A DNA stretch of 64,000 nucleotides, taken from the NCBI GenBank assembly GCA_964057225.1, contig OZ059898.1, positions 3,720,001 to 3,784,000 of the forward strand, given 5' to 3'. This document shows positions 10,601 to 23,600 of this stretch, one piece after another. The translations under genes and the position numbers were made by a program. The stretch comes from Auanema rhodensis. Lineage: Eukaryota > Nematoda > Chromadorea > Rhabditida > Rhabditidae. The notes below the pieces were generated by a model. That model saw only the letters and a program-made list of their open reading frames with translations, did not search any database and had not been told where the DNA came from. Each line of letters opens with the position of its first letter. Within the stretch, counting starts at the first letter, position 1.

Positions 10601-13600
10601 TACATGGAAACTCAACATACAGTAATGCATCATTTTTCAAACGATCATAACTAATTTTTGTATTGAGCTTTTCTCAGTGTAGTATAGTGCATTCGATGCG
10701 AATTTTTAAGCTGCGTCGATCTCTGTTATCAGATTTGCGCTAGCTTGAAAATGCACCGAGATATCAAATGATATAGGTTCACACTTATATCCTCGATTTT
10801 CACCCTGAAGAATTAATTTTTTCGTTGAATAACAATGTCCATCGTCTTTGTCTTGGAAAAAGGAATCTAAAAACATCTACTTTTTGTGAAATTATTCGGA
10901 AATTTTTCGGGAAAATTTTTGTCAAAATGTTTTTGGAAGCAATTTTGAGTGTACATGGAAACTCTTTTTCAACTCAACATACAGTAATGCATCATTTTTC
11001 AAACGATCATAACTAATTTTTGTATTGAGCTTTTCTTAATGTAGTATAGTGCATTCGATGCGGATTTTTAAGCTGCGTCGATCTGTGTTATTAGATTTGG
11101 GCTAGCTCGAAAATGCACCGAGATATCAACTGATATAGGTTCACACTTATATCCTCGATTTTCACCCTGAAGAATTAATTTTTTCGTTGAATAACAATGT
11201 CCATCGTCTTTGTCTTGGAAAAAGGAATCTAAAAACATCTACTTTTTGTGAAATTATTCGGAAATTTTTCGGGAAAATTTTTGTCAAAATGTTTTTGGAA
11301 CCAATTTTGAGTGTACATGGAAACTCAACATACAGTAATGCATCATTTTTCAAACGATCATAACTAATTTTTGTATTGAGCTTTTCTTAATGTAGTATAG
11401 TGCATTCGATGCGGATTTTTAAGCTGCGTCGATCTGTGTTATCAGATTTGGGCTAGCTTGAAAATGCACCGAGATATCAAATGATATAGGTTCACACTTA
11501 TATCCTCGATTTTCACCCTGAAGAATTAATTTTTTCGTTGAATAACAATGTCCATCGTCTTTGTCTTGGAAAAAGGAATGTAAAAACATCTACTTTTTGC
11601 TAAATTATCTGGAAATTTTTCGGGAAAATTTTTGTCAAAATGTTTTTGGAAGCAATTTTGAGTGTACATGGAAACTCAACATACAGTAATGCATCATTTT
11701 TCAAACGATCATAACTAATTTTTGTATTGAGCTATTCTCAGTGTAGTATAGTGCATTCGATGCGGATTTTTAAGCTGCGTCGATCTCTGTTATCAGATTT
11801 GCGCTAGCTTGAAAATGCACCGAGATATCAAATGATATAGGTTCACACTTATATCCTCGATTTTCACCGTGAAGAATTTATTTTTTCGTTGAATAACAAT
11901 GTCCATCGTCTTTGTCTTAAAAAAAGGAATGTAAAAACATCTACTTTTTGCTAAATTATCTGGAAATTTTTCGGGAAAAGTTTTGTCAAAATGTTTTTGG
12001 AAGCAATTTTGAGTGTACATGGAAACTCAACATACAGTAATGCATCATTTTTCAAACGATCATAACTAATTTTTGTATTGAGCTTTTCTCAGTGTAGTAT
12101 AGTGCATTCGATGCGGATTTTTAAGCTGCGTCGATCTGTGTTATCAGATTTGGGCTAGCTTGAAAATGCACCGAGATATCAAATGATATAGGTTCACACT
12201 TATATCCTCGATTTTCACCGTGAAGAATTTATTTTTTCGTTGAATAACAATGTCCATCGTCTTTGTCTTGGAAAAAGGAATGTAAAAACATCTACTTTTT
12301 GCTAAATTATCTGGAAATTTTTCGGGAAAATTTTTGTCAAAATGTTTTTGGAAGCAATTTTGAGTGTACATGGAAACTCAACATACAGTAATGCATCATT
12401 TTTCAAACGATCATAACTAATTTTTGTATTGAGCTATTCTCAGTGTAGTATAGTGCATTCGATGCGGATTTTTAAGCTGCGTCGATCTCTGTTATCAGAT
12501 TTGCGCTAGCTTGAAAATGCACCGAGATATCAAATGATATAGGTTCACACTTATATCCTCGATTTTCACCCTGAAGAATTAATTTTTTCGTTGAATAACA
12601 ATGTCCATCGTCTTTGTCTTGGAAAAAGGAATGTAAAAACATCTACTTTTTGCTAAATTATCTGGAAATTTTTCGGGAAAATTTTTGTCAAAATGTTTTT
12701 GGAAGCAATTTTGAGTGTACATGGAAACTCAACATACAGTAATGCATCATTTTTCAAACGATCATAACTAATTTTTGTATTGAGCTATTCTCAGTGTAGT
12801 ATAGTGCATTCGATGCGGATTTTTAAGCTGCGTCGATCTCTGTTATCAGATTTGCGCTAGCTTGAAAATGCACCGAGATATCAAATGATATAGGTTCACA
12901 CTTATATCCTCGATTTTCACCCTGAAGAATTAATTTTTTCGTTGAATAACAATGTCCATCGTCTTTGTCTTGGAAAAAGGAATGTAAAAACATCTACTTT
13001 TTGCTAAATTATCTGGAAATTTTTCGGGAAAATTTTTGTCAAAATGTTTTTGGAAGCAATTTTGAGTGTACATGGAAACTCAACATACAGTAATGCATCA
13101 TTTTTCAAACGATCATAACTAATTTTTGTATTGAGCTATTCTCAGTGTAGTATAGTGCATTCGATGCGGATTTTTAAGCTGCGTCGATCTCTGTTATCAG
13201 ATTTGCGCTAGCTTGAAAATGCACCGAGATATCAAATGATATAGGTTCACACTTATATCCTCGATTTTCACCGTGAAGAATTTATTTTTTCGTTGAATAA
13301 CAATGTCCATCGTCTTTGTCTTGGAAAAAGGAATGTAAAAACATCTACTTTTTGCTAAATTATCTGGAAATTTTTCGGGAAAATTTTTGTCAAAATGTTT
13401 TTGGAAGCAATTTTGAGTGTACATGGAAACTCAACATACAGTAATGCATCATTTTTCAAACGATCATAACTAATTTTTGTATTGAGCTTTTCTCAGTGTA
13501 GTATAGTGCATTCGATGCGGATTTTTAAGCTGCGTCGATCTGTGTTATTAGATTTGGGCTAGCTCGAAAATGCACCGAGATATCAACTGATATAGGTTCA

Positions 13601-13643
13601 CACTTATATCCTCGATTTTCACCCTGAAGAATTAATTTTTTCG
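7655..13643 (+). repeat. Duplicated multi-monomer block (offset 2819 bp, then 3170 bp)
   Basis: The series 7655-8006-8368 recurs as 10474-10825-11187 at an offset of 2819 bp (seven S plus one L monomer). Shared marks are gcgaattttt in the first monomer, the L form in the second and tgtgaaattattcgg in the second and third. The second copy then has one extra monomer length, after which the cttaaaaaaagg monomer at 8719 matches that at 11889 at an offset of 3170 bp. The private word gagctattctc occurs in two sets of four copies (near 8.56, 9.26, 9.62 and 9.97 kb, and near 11.73, 12.43, 12.79 and 13.14 kb), following this block structure. Confidence 0.7.
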
Positions 13644-16450
13644 TTGAATAACAATGTCCATCGTCTTGTCTTGAAAAAAGGAATGTAAAAACATCTACTT
13701 TTTGCTAAATTATCTGGAAATTTTTCGGGAAAATTTTTGTCAAAATGTTTTTGGAACCAATTTTGAGTGTACATGGAAACTCAACATACAGTAATGCATC
13801 ATTTTTCAAACGATCATAACTAATTTTTGTATTGAGCTTTTCTCAGTGTAGTATAGTGCATTCGATGCGGATTTTTAAGCTGCGTCGATCTGTGTTATCA
13901 GATTTGGGCTAGCTTGAAAATGCACCGAGATATCAAATGATATAGGTTCACACTTATATCCTCGATTTTCACCCTGAAGAATTAATTTTTTCGTTGAATA
14001 ACAATGTCCATCGTCTTTGTCTTGAAAAAAGGAATGTAAAAACATCTACTTTTTGCTAAATTATCTGGAAATTTTTCGGGAAAATTTTTGTCAAAATGTT
14101 TTTGGAACCAATTTTGAGTGTACATGGAAACTCAACATACAGTAATGCATCATTTTTCAAACGATCATAACTAATTTTTGTATTGAGCTTTTCTCAATGT
14201 AGTATAGTGCATTCGATGCGGATTTTTAAGCTGCGTCGATCTGTGTTATCAGATTTGCGCTAGCTTGAAAATGCACCGAGATATCAAATGATATAGGTTC
14301 ACACTTATATCCTCGATTTTCACCCTGAAGAATTAATTTTTTCGTTGAATAACAATGTCCATCGTCTTTGTCTTGAAAAAAGGAATGTAAAAACATCTAC
14401 TTTTTGCTAAATTATCTGGAAATTTTTCGGGAAAATTTTTGTCAAAATGTTTTTGGAACCAATTTTGAGTGTACATGGAAACTCAACATACAGTAATGCA
14501 TCATTTTTCAAACGATCATAACTAATTTTTGTATTGAGCTTTTCTTAATGTAGTATAGTGCATTCGATGCGGATTTTTAAGCTGCGTCGATCTGTGTTAT
14601 CAGATTTGCGCTAGCTTGAAAATGCACCGAGATATCAAATGATATAGGTTCACACTTATATCCTCGATTTTCACCGTGAAGAATTTATTTTTTCGTTGAA
14701 TAACAATGTCCATCGTCTTTGTCTCAAAAAAAGGAATCTAAAAACATCTACTTTTTGCTAAATTATCTGGAAATTTTTCGGGAAAATTTTTGTCAAAATG
14801 TTTTTGGAACCAATTTTGAGTGTACATGGAAACTCAACATACAGTAATGCATCATTTTTCAAACGATCATAACTAATTTTTGTATTGAGCTTTTCTTAAT
14901 GTAGTATAGTGCATTCGATGCGGATTTTTAAGCTGCGTCGATCTGTGTTATCAGATTTGCGCTAGCTTGAAAATGCACCGAGATATCAAATGATATAGGT
15001 TCACACTTATATCCTCGATTTTCACCCTGAAGAATTAGTTTTTTCGTTGAATAACAATGTCCATCGTCTTTGTCTTGAAAAAAGGAATGTAAAAACATCT
15101 ACTTTTTGCTAAATTATCTGGAAATTTTTCGGGAAAATTTTTGTCAAAATGTTTTTGGAACCAATTTTGAGTGTACATGGAAACTCAACATACAGTAATG
15201 CATCATTTTTCAAACGATCATAACTAATTTTTGTATTGAGCTTTTCTCAATGTAGTATAGTGCATTCGATGCGGATTTTTAAGCTGCGTCGATCTGTGTG
15301 ATCAGATTTGCGCTAGCTTAAAAATGCACCGAGATATCAAATGATATAGGTTCACACTTATATCCTCGATTTTCACCCTGAAGAATTAATTTTTTCGTTG
15401 AATAACAATGTCCATCGTCTTTGTCTTGAAAAAAGGAATGTAAAAACATCTACTTTTTGCTAAATTATCTGGAAATTTTTCGGGAAAATTTTTGTCAAAA
15501 TGTTTTTGGAACCAATTTTGAGTGTACATGGAAACTCAACATACAGTAATGCATCATTTTTCAAACGATCATAACTAATTTTTGTATTGAGCTTTTCTCA
15601 ATGTAGTATAGTGCATTCGATGCGGATTTTTAAGCTGCGTCGATCTGTGTTATCAGATTTGCGCTAGCTTGAAAATGCACCGAGATATCAAATGATATAG
15701 GTTCACACTTATATCCTCGATTTTCACCCTGAAGAATTAATTTTTTCGTTGAATAACAATGTCCATCGTCTTTGTCTTGAAAAAAGGAATGTAAAAACAT
15801 CTACTTTTTGCTAAATTATCTGGAAATTTTTCGGGAAAATTTTTGTCAAAATGTTTTTGGAACCAATTTTGAGTGTACATGGAAACTCAACATACAGTAA
15901 TGCATCATTTTTCAAACGATCATAACTAATTTTTGTATTGAGCTTTTCTTAATGTAGTATAGTGCATTCGATGCGGATTTTTAAGCTGCGTCGATCTCTG
16001 TTATCAGATTTGCGCTAGCTTGAAAATGCACCGAGATATCAAATGATATAGGTTCACACTTATATCCTCGATTTTCACCGTGAAGAATTAGTTTTTTCGT
16101 TGAATAACAATGTCCATCGTCTTTGTCTTGGAAAAAGGAATGTAAAAACATCTACTTTTTGCTAAATTATCTGGAAATTTTTCGGGAAAATTTTTGTCAA
16201 AATGTTTTTGGAACCAATTTTGAGTGTACATGGAAACTCAACATACAGTAATGCATCATTTTTCAAACGATCATAACTAATTTTTGTATTGAGCTTTTCT
16301 CAGTGTAGTATAGTGCATTCGATGCGGATTTTTAAGCTGCGTCGATCTGTGTTATTAGATTTGGGCTAGCTCGAAAATGCACCGAGATATCAAATGATAT
16401 AGGTTCACACTTATATCCTCGATTTTCACCCTGAAGAATTTATTTTTTCG

Positions 16451-16801
16451 TTGAATAACAATGTCCATCGTCTTTGTCTTGAAAAAAGGAATGTAAAAAC
16501 ATCTACTTTTTATAAAATTATTTGGAAATTTTTCGGGAAAATTTTTGTCAAAATGTTTTTGGAACCAATTTTGAGTGTACATGGAAACTCAACATACAGT
16601 AATGCATCATTTTTCAAACGATCATAACTAATTTTTGTATTGAGCTTTTCTCAGTGTAGTATAGTGCATTCGATGCGGATTTTTAAGCTGCGTCGATCTG
16701 TGTTATCAGATTTGGGCTAGCTTGAAAATGCACCGAGATATCAAATGATATAGGTTCACACTTATATCCTCGATTTTCACCCTGAAGAATTAATTTTTTC
16801 G
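16451..16801 (+). repeat. Monomer with a foreign sequence patch
   Basis: Within region B this single monomer carries tataaaattatttgg (from about 16511) instead of gctaaattatctgg. It keeps the local cttgaaaaaagg, gaatgta, cggga and gaacc around the patch. The patch type is otherwise found in region D (21771 onward) and in type a monomers of the HOR zone. A short conversion tract is the simplest explanation. Confidence 0.65.
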
Positions 16802-18556
16802 TTGAATAACAATGTCCATCGTCTTTGTCTTGAAAAAAGGAATGTAAAAACATCTACTTTTTGCTAAATTATCTGGAAATTTTTCGGGAAAATTTTTGTC
16901 AAAATGTTTTTGGAACCAATTTTGAGTGTACATGGAAACTCAACATACAGTAATGCATCATTTTTCAAACGATCATAACTAATTTTTGTATTGAGCTTTT
17001 CTCAATGTAGTATAGTGCATTCGATGCGGATTTTTAAGCTGCGTCGATCTGTGTTATCAGATTTGCGCTAGCTTGAAAATGCACCGAGATATCAAATGAT
17101 ATAGGTTCACACTTATATCCTCGATTTTCACCCTGAAGAATTAATTTTTTCGTTGAATAACAATGTCCATCGTCTTTGTCTTGAAAAAAGGAATGTAAAA
17201 ACATCTACTTTTTGCTAAATTATCTGGAAATTTTTCGGGAAAATTTTTGTCAAAATGTTTTTGGAACCAATTTTGAGTGTACATGGAAACTCAACATACA
17301 GTAATGCATCATTTTTCAAACGATCATAACTAATTTTTGTATTGAGCTTTTCTTAATGTAGTATAGTGCATTCGATGCGGATTTTTAAGCTGCGTCGATC
17401 TCTGTTATCAGATTTGCGCTAGCTTGAAAATGCACCGAGATATCAAATGATATAGGTTCACACTTATATCCTCGATTTTCACCCTGAAGAATTAATTTTT
17501 TCGTTGAATAACAATGTCCATCGTCTTTGTCTTGAAAAAAGGAATGTAAAAACATCTACTTTTTGCTAAATTATCTGGAAATTTTTCGGGAAAATTTTTG
17601 TCAAAATGTTTTTGGAACCAATTTTGAGTGTACATGGAAACTCAACATACAGTAATGCATCATTTTTCAAACGATCATAACTAATTTTTGTATTGAGCTT
17701 TTCTCAGTGTAGTATAGTGCATTCGATGCGGATTTTTAAGCTGCGTCGATTTGTGTTATTAGATTTGGGCTAGCTCGAAAATGCACCGAGATATCAACTG
17801 ATATAGGTTTACACTTATATCCTCGATTTTCACCCTGAAGAATTAATTTTTTCGTTGAATAACAATGTCCATCGTCTTTGTCTTGAAAAAAGGAATGTAA
17901 AAACATCTACTTTTTGCTAAATTATCTGGAAATTTTCCGGGAAAATTTTTGTCAAAATGTTTTTGGAACCAATTTTGAGTGTACATGGAAACTCAACATA
18001 CAGTAATGCATCATTTTTCAAACGATCATAACTAATTTTTGTATTGAGCTTTTCTTAATGTAGTATAGTGCATTCGATGCGGATTTTTAAGCTGCGTCGA
18101 TCTCTGTTATCAGATTTGCGCTAGCTTGAAAATGCACCGAGATATCAAATGATATAGGTTCACACTTATATCCTCGATTTTCACCCTGAAGAATTAATTT
18201 TTTCGTTGAATAACAATGTCCATCGTCTTTGTCTTGAAAAAAGGAATGTAAAAACATCTACTTTTTGCTAAATTATCTGGAAATTTTTCGGGAAAATTTT
18301 TGTCAAAATGTTTTCGGAACCAATTTTGAGTGTACATGGAAACTCAACATACAGTAATGCATCATTTTTCAAACGATCATAACTAATTTTTGTATTGAGC
18401 TTTTCTCAGTGTAGTATAGTGCATTCGATGCGGATTTTTAAGCTGCGTCGATCTGTGTTATTAGATTTGGGCTAGCTCGAAAATGCACCGAGATATCAAA
18501 TGATATAGGTTCACACTTATATCCTCGATTTTCACCCTGAAGAATTAATTTTTTCG

Positions 18557-20684
18557 TTGAATAACAATGTCCATCGTCTTTGTCTTGAAAAAAGGAATGT
18601 AAAAACATCTACTTTTTGCTAAATTATCTGGAAATTTTTCGGGAAAATTTTTGTCAAAATGTTTTTGGAACCAATTTTGAGTGTACATGGAAACTCAACA
18701 TACAGTAATGCATCATTTTTCAAACGATCATAACTAATTTTTGTATTGAGCTTTTCTCAGTGTAGTATAGTGCATTCGATGCGGATTTTTAAGCTGCGTC
18801 GATTTGTGTTATTAGATTTGGGCTAGCTCGAAAATGCACCGAGATATCAACTGATATAGGTTTACACTTATATCCTCGATTTTCACCCTGAAGAATTAAT
18901 TTTTTCGTTGAATAACAATGTCCATCGTCTTTGTCTTGAAAAAAGGAATGTAAAAACATCTACTTTTTGTGAAATTATTCGGAAATTTTTCGGGAAAATT
19001 TTTGCCAAAATGTTTTTGGAACCAATTTTGAGTGTACATGGAAACTCAACATACAGTAATGCATCATTTTTCAAACGATCATAACTAATTTTTGTATTGA
19101 GTTTTTCTTAATGTAGTATAGTGCATTCGATGCGGATTTTCAAGTTGCGTCGATCTGTGTTATCAGATTTGCGCTAGCTTGAAAATGCACCGAGATATCA
19201 ACTGATATAGGTTTACACTTATATCCTCGATTTTCACCCTGAAGAATTAATTTTTTCGTTGAATAACAATGTCCATCGTCTTTGTCTTGAAAAAAGGAAT
19301 CTAAAAACATCTACTTTTTGTGAAATTATTCGGAAATTTTTCGGAAAAATTTTTGTCAAAATGTTTTTGGAAGCAATTTTGAGTGTACATGGAAACTCTT
19401 TTTCAACTCAACATACAGTAATGCATCATTTTTCAAACGATCATAACTAATTTTTGTATTGAGCTTTTCTCAATGTAGTATAGTGCATTCGATGCGGATT
19501 TTTAAGCTGCGTCGATCTGTGTTATCAGATTTGCGCTAGCTTGAAAATGCACCGAGATATCAAATGATATAGGTTCACACTTATATCCTCGATTTTCACC
19601 CTGAAGAATTAATTTTTTCGTTGAATAACAATGTCCATCGTCTTTGTCTTGAAAAAAGGAATGTAAAAACATCTACTTTTTGTGAAATTATTCGGAAATT
19701 TTTCGGAAAAATTTTTGTCAAAATGTTTTTGGAAGCAATTTTGAGTGTACATGGAAACTCAACATACAGTAATGCATCATTTTTCAAACGATCATAACTA
19801 ATTTTTGTATTGAGCTTTTCTCAGTGTAGTATAGTGCATTCGATGCGGATTTTTAAGCTGCGTCGATTTGTGTTATTAGATTTGGGCTAGCTCGAAAATG
19901 CACCGAGATATCAACTGATATAGGTTTACACTTATATCCTCGATTTTCACCCTGAAGAATTAATTTTTTCGTTGAATAACAATGTCCATCGTCTTTGTCT
20001 TGAAAAAAGGAATGTAAAAACATCTACTTTTTGTGAAATTATTCGGAAATTTTTCGGGAAAATTTTTGCCAAAATGTTTTTGGAACCAATTTTGAGTGTA
20101 CATGGAAACTCAACATACAGTAATGCATCATTTTTCAAACGATCATAACTAATTTTTGTATTGAGTTTTTCTTAATGTAGTATAGTGCATTCGATGCGGA
20201 TTTTCAAGTTGCGTCGATCTGTGTTATCAGATTTGCGCTAGCTTGAAAATGCACCGAGATATCAACTGATATAGGTTTACACTTATATCCTCGATTTTCA
20301 CCCTGAAGAATTAATTTTTTCGTTGAATAACAATGTCCATCGTCTTTGTCTTGAAAAAAGGAATCTAAAAACATCTACTTTTTGTGAAATTATTCGGAAA
20401 TTTTTCGGAAAAATTTTTGTCAAAATGTTTTTGGAAGCAATTTTGAGTGTACATGGAAACTCTTTTTCAACTCAACATACAGTAATGCATCATTTTTCAA
20501 ACGATCATAACTAATTTTTGTATTGAGCTTTTCTCAATGTAGTATAGTGCATTCGATGCGGATTTTTAAGCTGCGTCGATCTGTGTTATCAGATTTGCGC
20601 TAGCTTGAAAATGCACCGAGATATCAAATGATATAGGTTCACACTTATATCCTCGATTTTCACCCTGAAGAATTAATTTTTTCG
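18557..20684 (+). repeat. 1064-bp (three-monomer) tandem duplication with hybrid junction monomer
   Basis: The monomers at 18908 and 19972 share private changes (ttttgccaaaatg, gagtttttctt, ggattttcaagttgcg) exactly 1064 bp apart. The L monomers at 19259 and 20323 are likewise matched. The monomer at 19621 is hybrid. Its left part (gaatgta, tgtgaaattattcgg, cggaaaaa, gaagc) matches the monomer at 20685. Its right part (short indel state, tcagtg, gatttgtgttattag, ggtttaca) matches the monomer at 18557. The exchange point lies between 19735 and 19760. This is the expected product of unequal crossing over between those two monomers. Confidence 0.8.
18908..20322 (+). repeat. Array region C: transition monomers
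   Basis: Four monomers (18908, 19259, 19621, 19972) separate the S-rich region B from the all-L region D. They carry tgtgaaattattcgg left halves, with cggaaaaa in 19259 and 19621 and ttttgcc in 18908 and 19972. They keep region-B right halves (gatttgtgttattag, ggtttaca). Most of the region belongs to the 1064-bp duplication. Confidence 0.85.
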
Positions 20685-23600
20685 TTGAATAACAATGTCC
20701 ATCGTCTTTGTCTTGAAAAAAGGAATGTAAAAACATCTACTTTTTGTGAAATTATTCGGAAATTTTTCGGAAAAATTTTTGTCAAAATGTTTTTGGAAGC
20801 AATTTTGAGTGTACATGGAAACTCTTTTTCAACTCAACATACAGTAATGCATCATTTTTCAAACGATCATAACTAATTTTTGTATTGAGCTTTTCTCAAT
20901 GTAGTATAGTGCATTCGATGCGGATTTTTAAGCTGCGTCGATCTGTGTTATCAGATTTGCGCTAGCTTGAAAATGCACCGAGATATCAAATGATATAGGT
21001 TCACACTTATATCCTCGATTTTCACCCTGAAGAATTAATTTTTTCGTTGAATAACAATGTCCATCGTCTTTGTCTTGAAAAAAGGAATGTAAAAACATCT
21101 ACTTTTTGTGAAATTATTCGGAAATTTTTCGGAAAAATTTTTGTCAAAATGTTTTTGGAAGCAATTTTGAGTGTACATGGAAACTCTTTTTCAACTCAAC
21201 ATACAGTAATGCATCATTTTTCAAACGATCATAACTAATTTTTGTATTGAGCTTTTCTCAATGTAGTATAGTGCATTCGATGCGGATTTTTAAGCTGCGT
21301 CGATCTGTGTTATCAGATTTGCGCTAGCTTGAAAATGCACCGAGATATCAAATGATATAGGTTCACACTTATATCCTCGATTTTCACCCTGAAGAATTAA
21401 TTTTTTCGTTGAATAACAATGTCCATCGTCTTTGTCTTGAAAAAAGGAATGTAAAAACATCTACTTTTTGCTAAATTATCTGGAAATTTTTCGGGAAAAT
21501 TTTTGTCAAAATGTTTTTGGAAGCAATTTTGAGTGTACATGGAAACTCTTTTTCAACTCAACATACAGTAATGCATCATTTTTCAAACAATCATAACTAA
21601 TTTTTGTATTGAGCTTTTCTCAATGTAATATAGTGCATTCGATGCGGATTTTTAAGCTGCGTCGATCTGTGTTATTAGATTTGGGCTAGCTTGAAAATGC
21701 ACCGAGATATCAACTGATATAGGTTCACACTTATATCCTCGATTTTCACCCTGAAGAATTAATTTTTTCGTTGAATAACATTGTCCATCGTCTTTGCCTT
21801 GAAAAAAGGAATCTAAAAACATCTACTTTTTATAAAATTATTTGGAAATTTTTCGGGAAAATTTTTGTCAAAATGTTTTTGGAACCAATTTTGAGTGTAC
21901 ATGGAAACTCTTTTTCAACTCAACATACAGTAATGCATCATTTTTCAAACGATCATAACTAATTTTTGTATTGAGCTTTTCTCAATGTAATATAGTGCAT
22001 TCGATGCGGATTTTTAAGCTGCGTCGATCTGTGTTATTAGATTTGGGCTAGCTTGAAAATGCACCGAGATATCAACTGATATAGGTTCACACTTATATCC
22101 TCGATTTTCACCCTGAAGAATTAATTTTTTCGTTGAATAACATTGTCCATCGTCTTTGCCTTGAAAAAAGGAATCTAAAAACATCTACTTTTTATAAAAT
22201 TATTTGGAAATTTTTCGGGAAAATTTTTGTCAAAATGTTTTTGGAACCAATTTTGAGTGTACATGGAAACTCTTTTTCAACTCAACATACAGTAATGCAT
22301 CATTTTTCAAACGATCATAACTAATTTTTGTATTGAGCTTTTCTCAATGTAGTATAGTGCATTCGATGCGGATTTTTAAGCTGCGTCGATCTGTGTTATC
22401 AGATTTGCGCTAGCTTGAAAATGCACCGAGATATCAAATGATATAGGTTCACACTTATATCCTCGATTTTCACCCTGAAGAATTAATTTTTTCGTTGAAT
22501 AACAATGTCCATCGTCTTTGTCTTGAAAAAAGGAATCTAAAAACATCTACTTTATGTGAAATTATTTGGAAATTTTTCGAGAAAATTTTTGTCAAAATGT
22601 TTTTGGAAGCAATTTTGAGTGTACATGGAAACTCTTTTTCAACTCAACATACAGTAATGCATCATTTTTCAAACGATCATAACTAATTTTTGTATTGAGC
22701 TTTTCTCAATGTAGTATAGTGCATTCGATGCGGATTTTTAAGCTGCGTCGATCTGTGTTATCAGATTTGCGCTAGCTTGAAAATGCACCGAGATATCAAA
22801 TGATATAGGTTCACACTTATATCCTCGATTTTCACCCTGAAGAATTAATTTTTTCGTTGAATAACAATGTCCATCGTCTTTGTCTTGGAAAAAGGAATCT
22901 AAAAACATCTACTTTTTGTGAAATTATTCGGAAATTTTTCGGAAAAATTTTTGTCAAAATGTTTTTGGAAGCAATTTTGAGTGTACATGGAAACTCTTTT
23001 TCAACTCAACATACAGTAATGCATCATTTTTCAAACGATCATAACTAATTTTTGTATTGAGCTTTTCTCAATGTAATATAGTGCATTCGATGCGGATTTT
23101 TAAGCTGCGTCGATCTGTGTTATTAGATTTGGGCTAGCTTGAAAATGCACCGAGATATCAACTGATATAGGTTCACACTTATATCCTCGATTTTCACCCT
23201 GAAGAATTAATTTTTTCGTTGAATAACATTGTCCATCGTCTTTGCCTTGAAAAAAGGAATCTAAAAACATCTACTTTTTATAAAATTATTTGGAAATTTT
23301 TCGGGAAAATTTTTGTCAAAATGTTTTTGGAACCAATTTTGAGTGTACATGGAAACTCTTTTTCAACTCAACATACAGTAATGCATCATTTTTCAAACGA
23401 TCATAACTAATTTTTGTATTGAGCTTTTCTCAATGTAGTATAGTGCATTCGATGCGGATTTTTAAGCTGCGTCGATCTGTGTTATCAGATTTGCGCTAGC
23501 TTGAAAATGCACCGAGATATCAAATGATATAGGTTCACACTTATATCCTCGATTTTCACCCTGAAGAATTAATTTTTTCGTTGAATAACAATGTCCATCG

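Larger units (their letters stand above)
4145..18907 (+). repeat. Array region B: 42 monomers, mainly 351 bp, gctaaattatctgg type
   Basis: Anchors run at 351-bp steps, with only two L monomers (8006, 10825) and one 350-bp copy (13644, which lacks a T in cgtcttgtc). Most left halves carry cttgaaaaaagg, gaatgta and gctaaattatctgg. The tgtgaaattattcgg type returns at 8006, 8368, 10825 and 11187, each L copy being followed by an S copy. Right halves alternate between tcagtg and cttaatg, between ctctgtt and ctgtgtt, and between gcgctagc and gggctagc. The monomer at 16451 carries a foreign patch (tataaaattattt). Local duplications of two, three and eight monomers can be traced by private substitutions. 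Confidence 0.92.
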
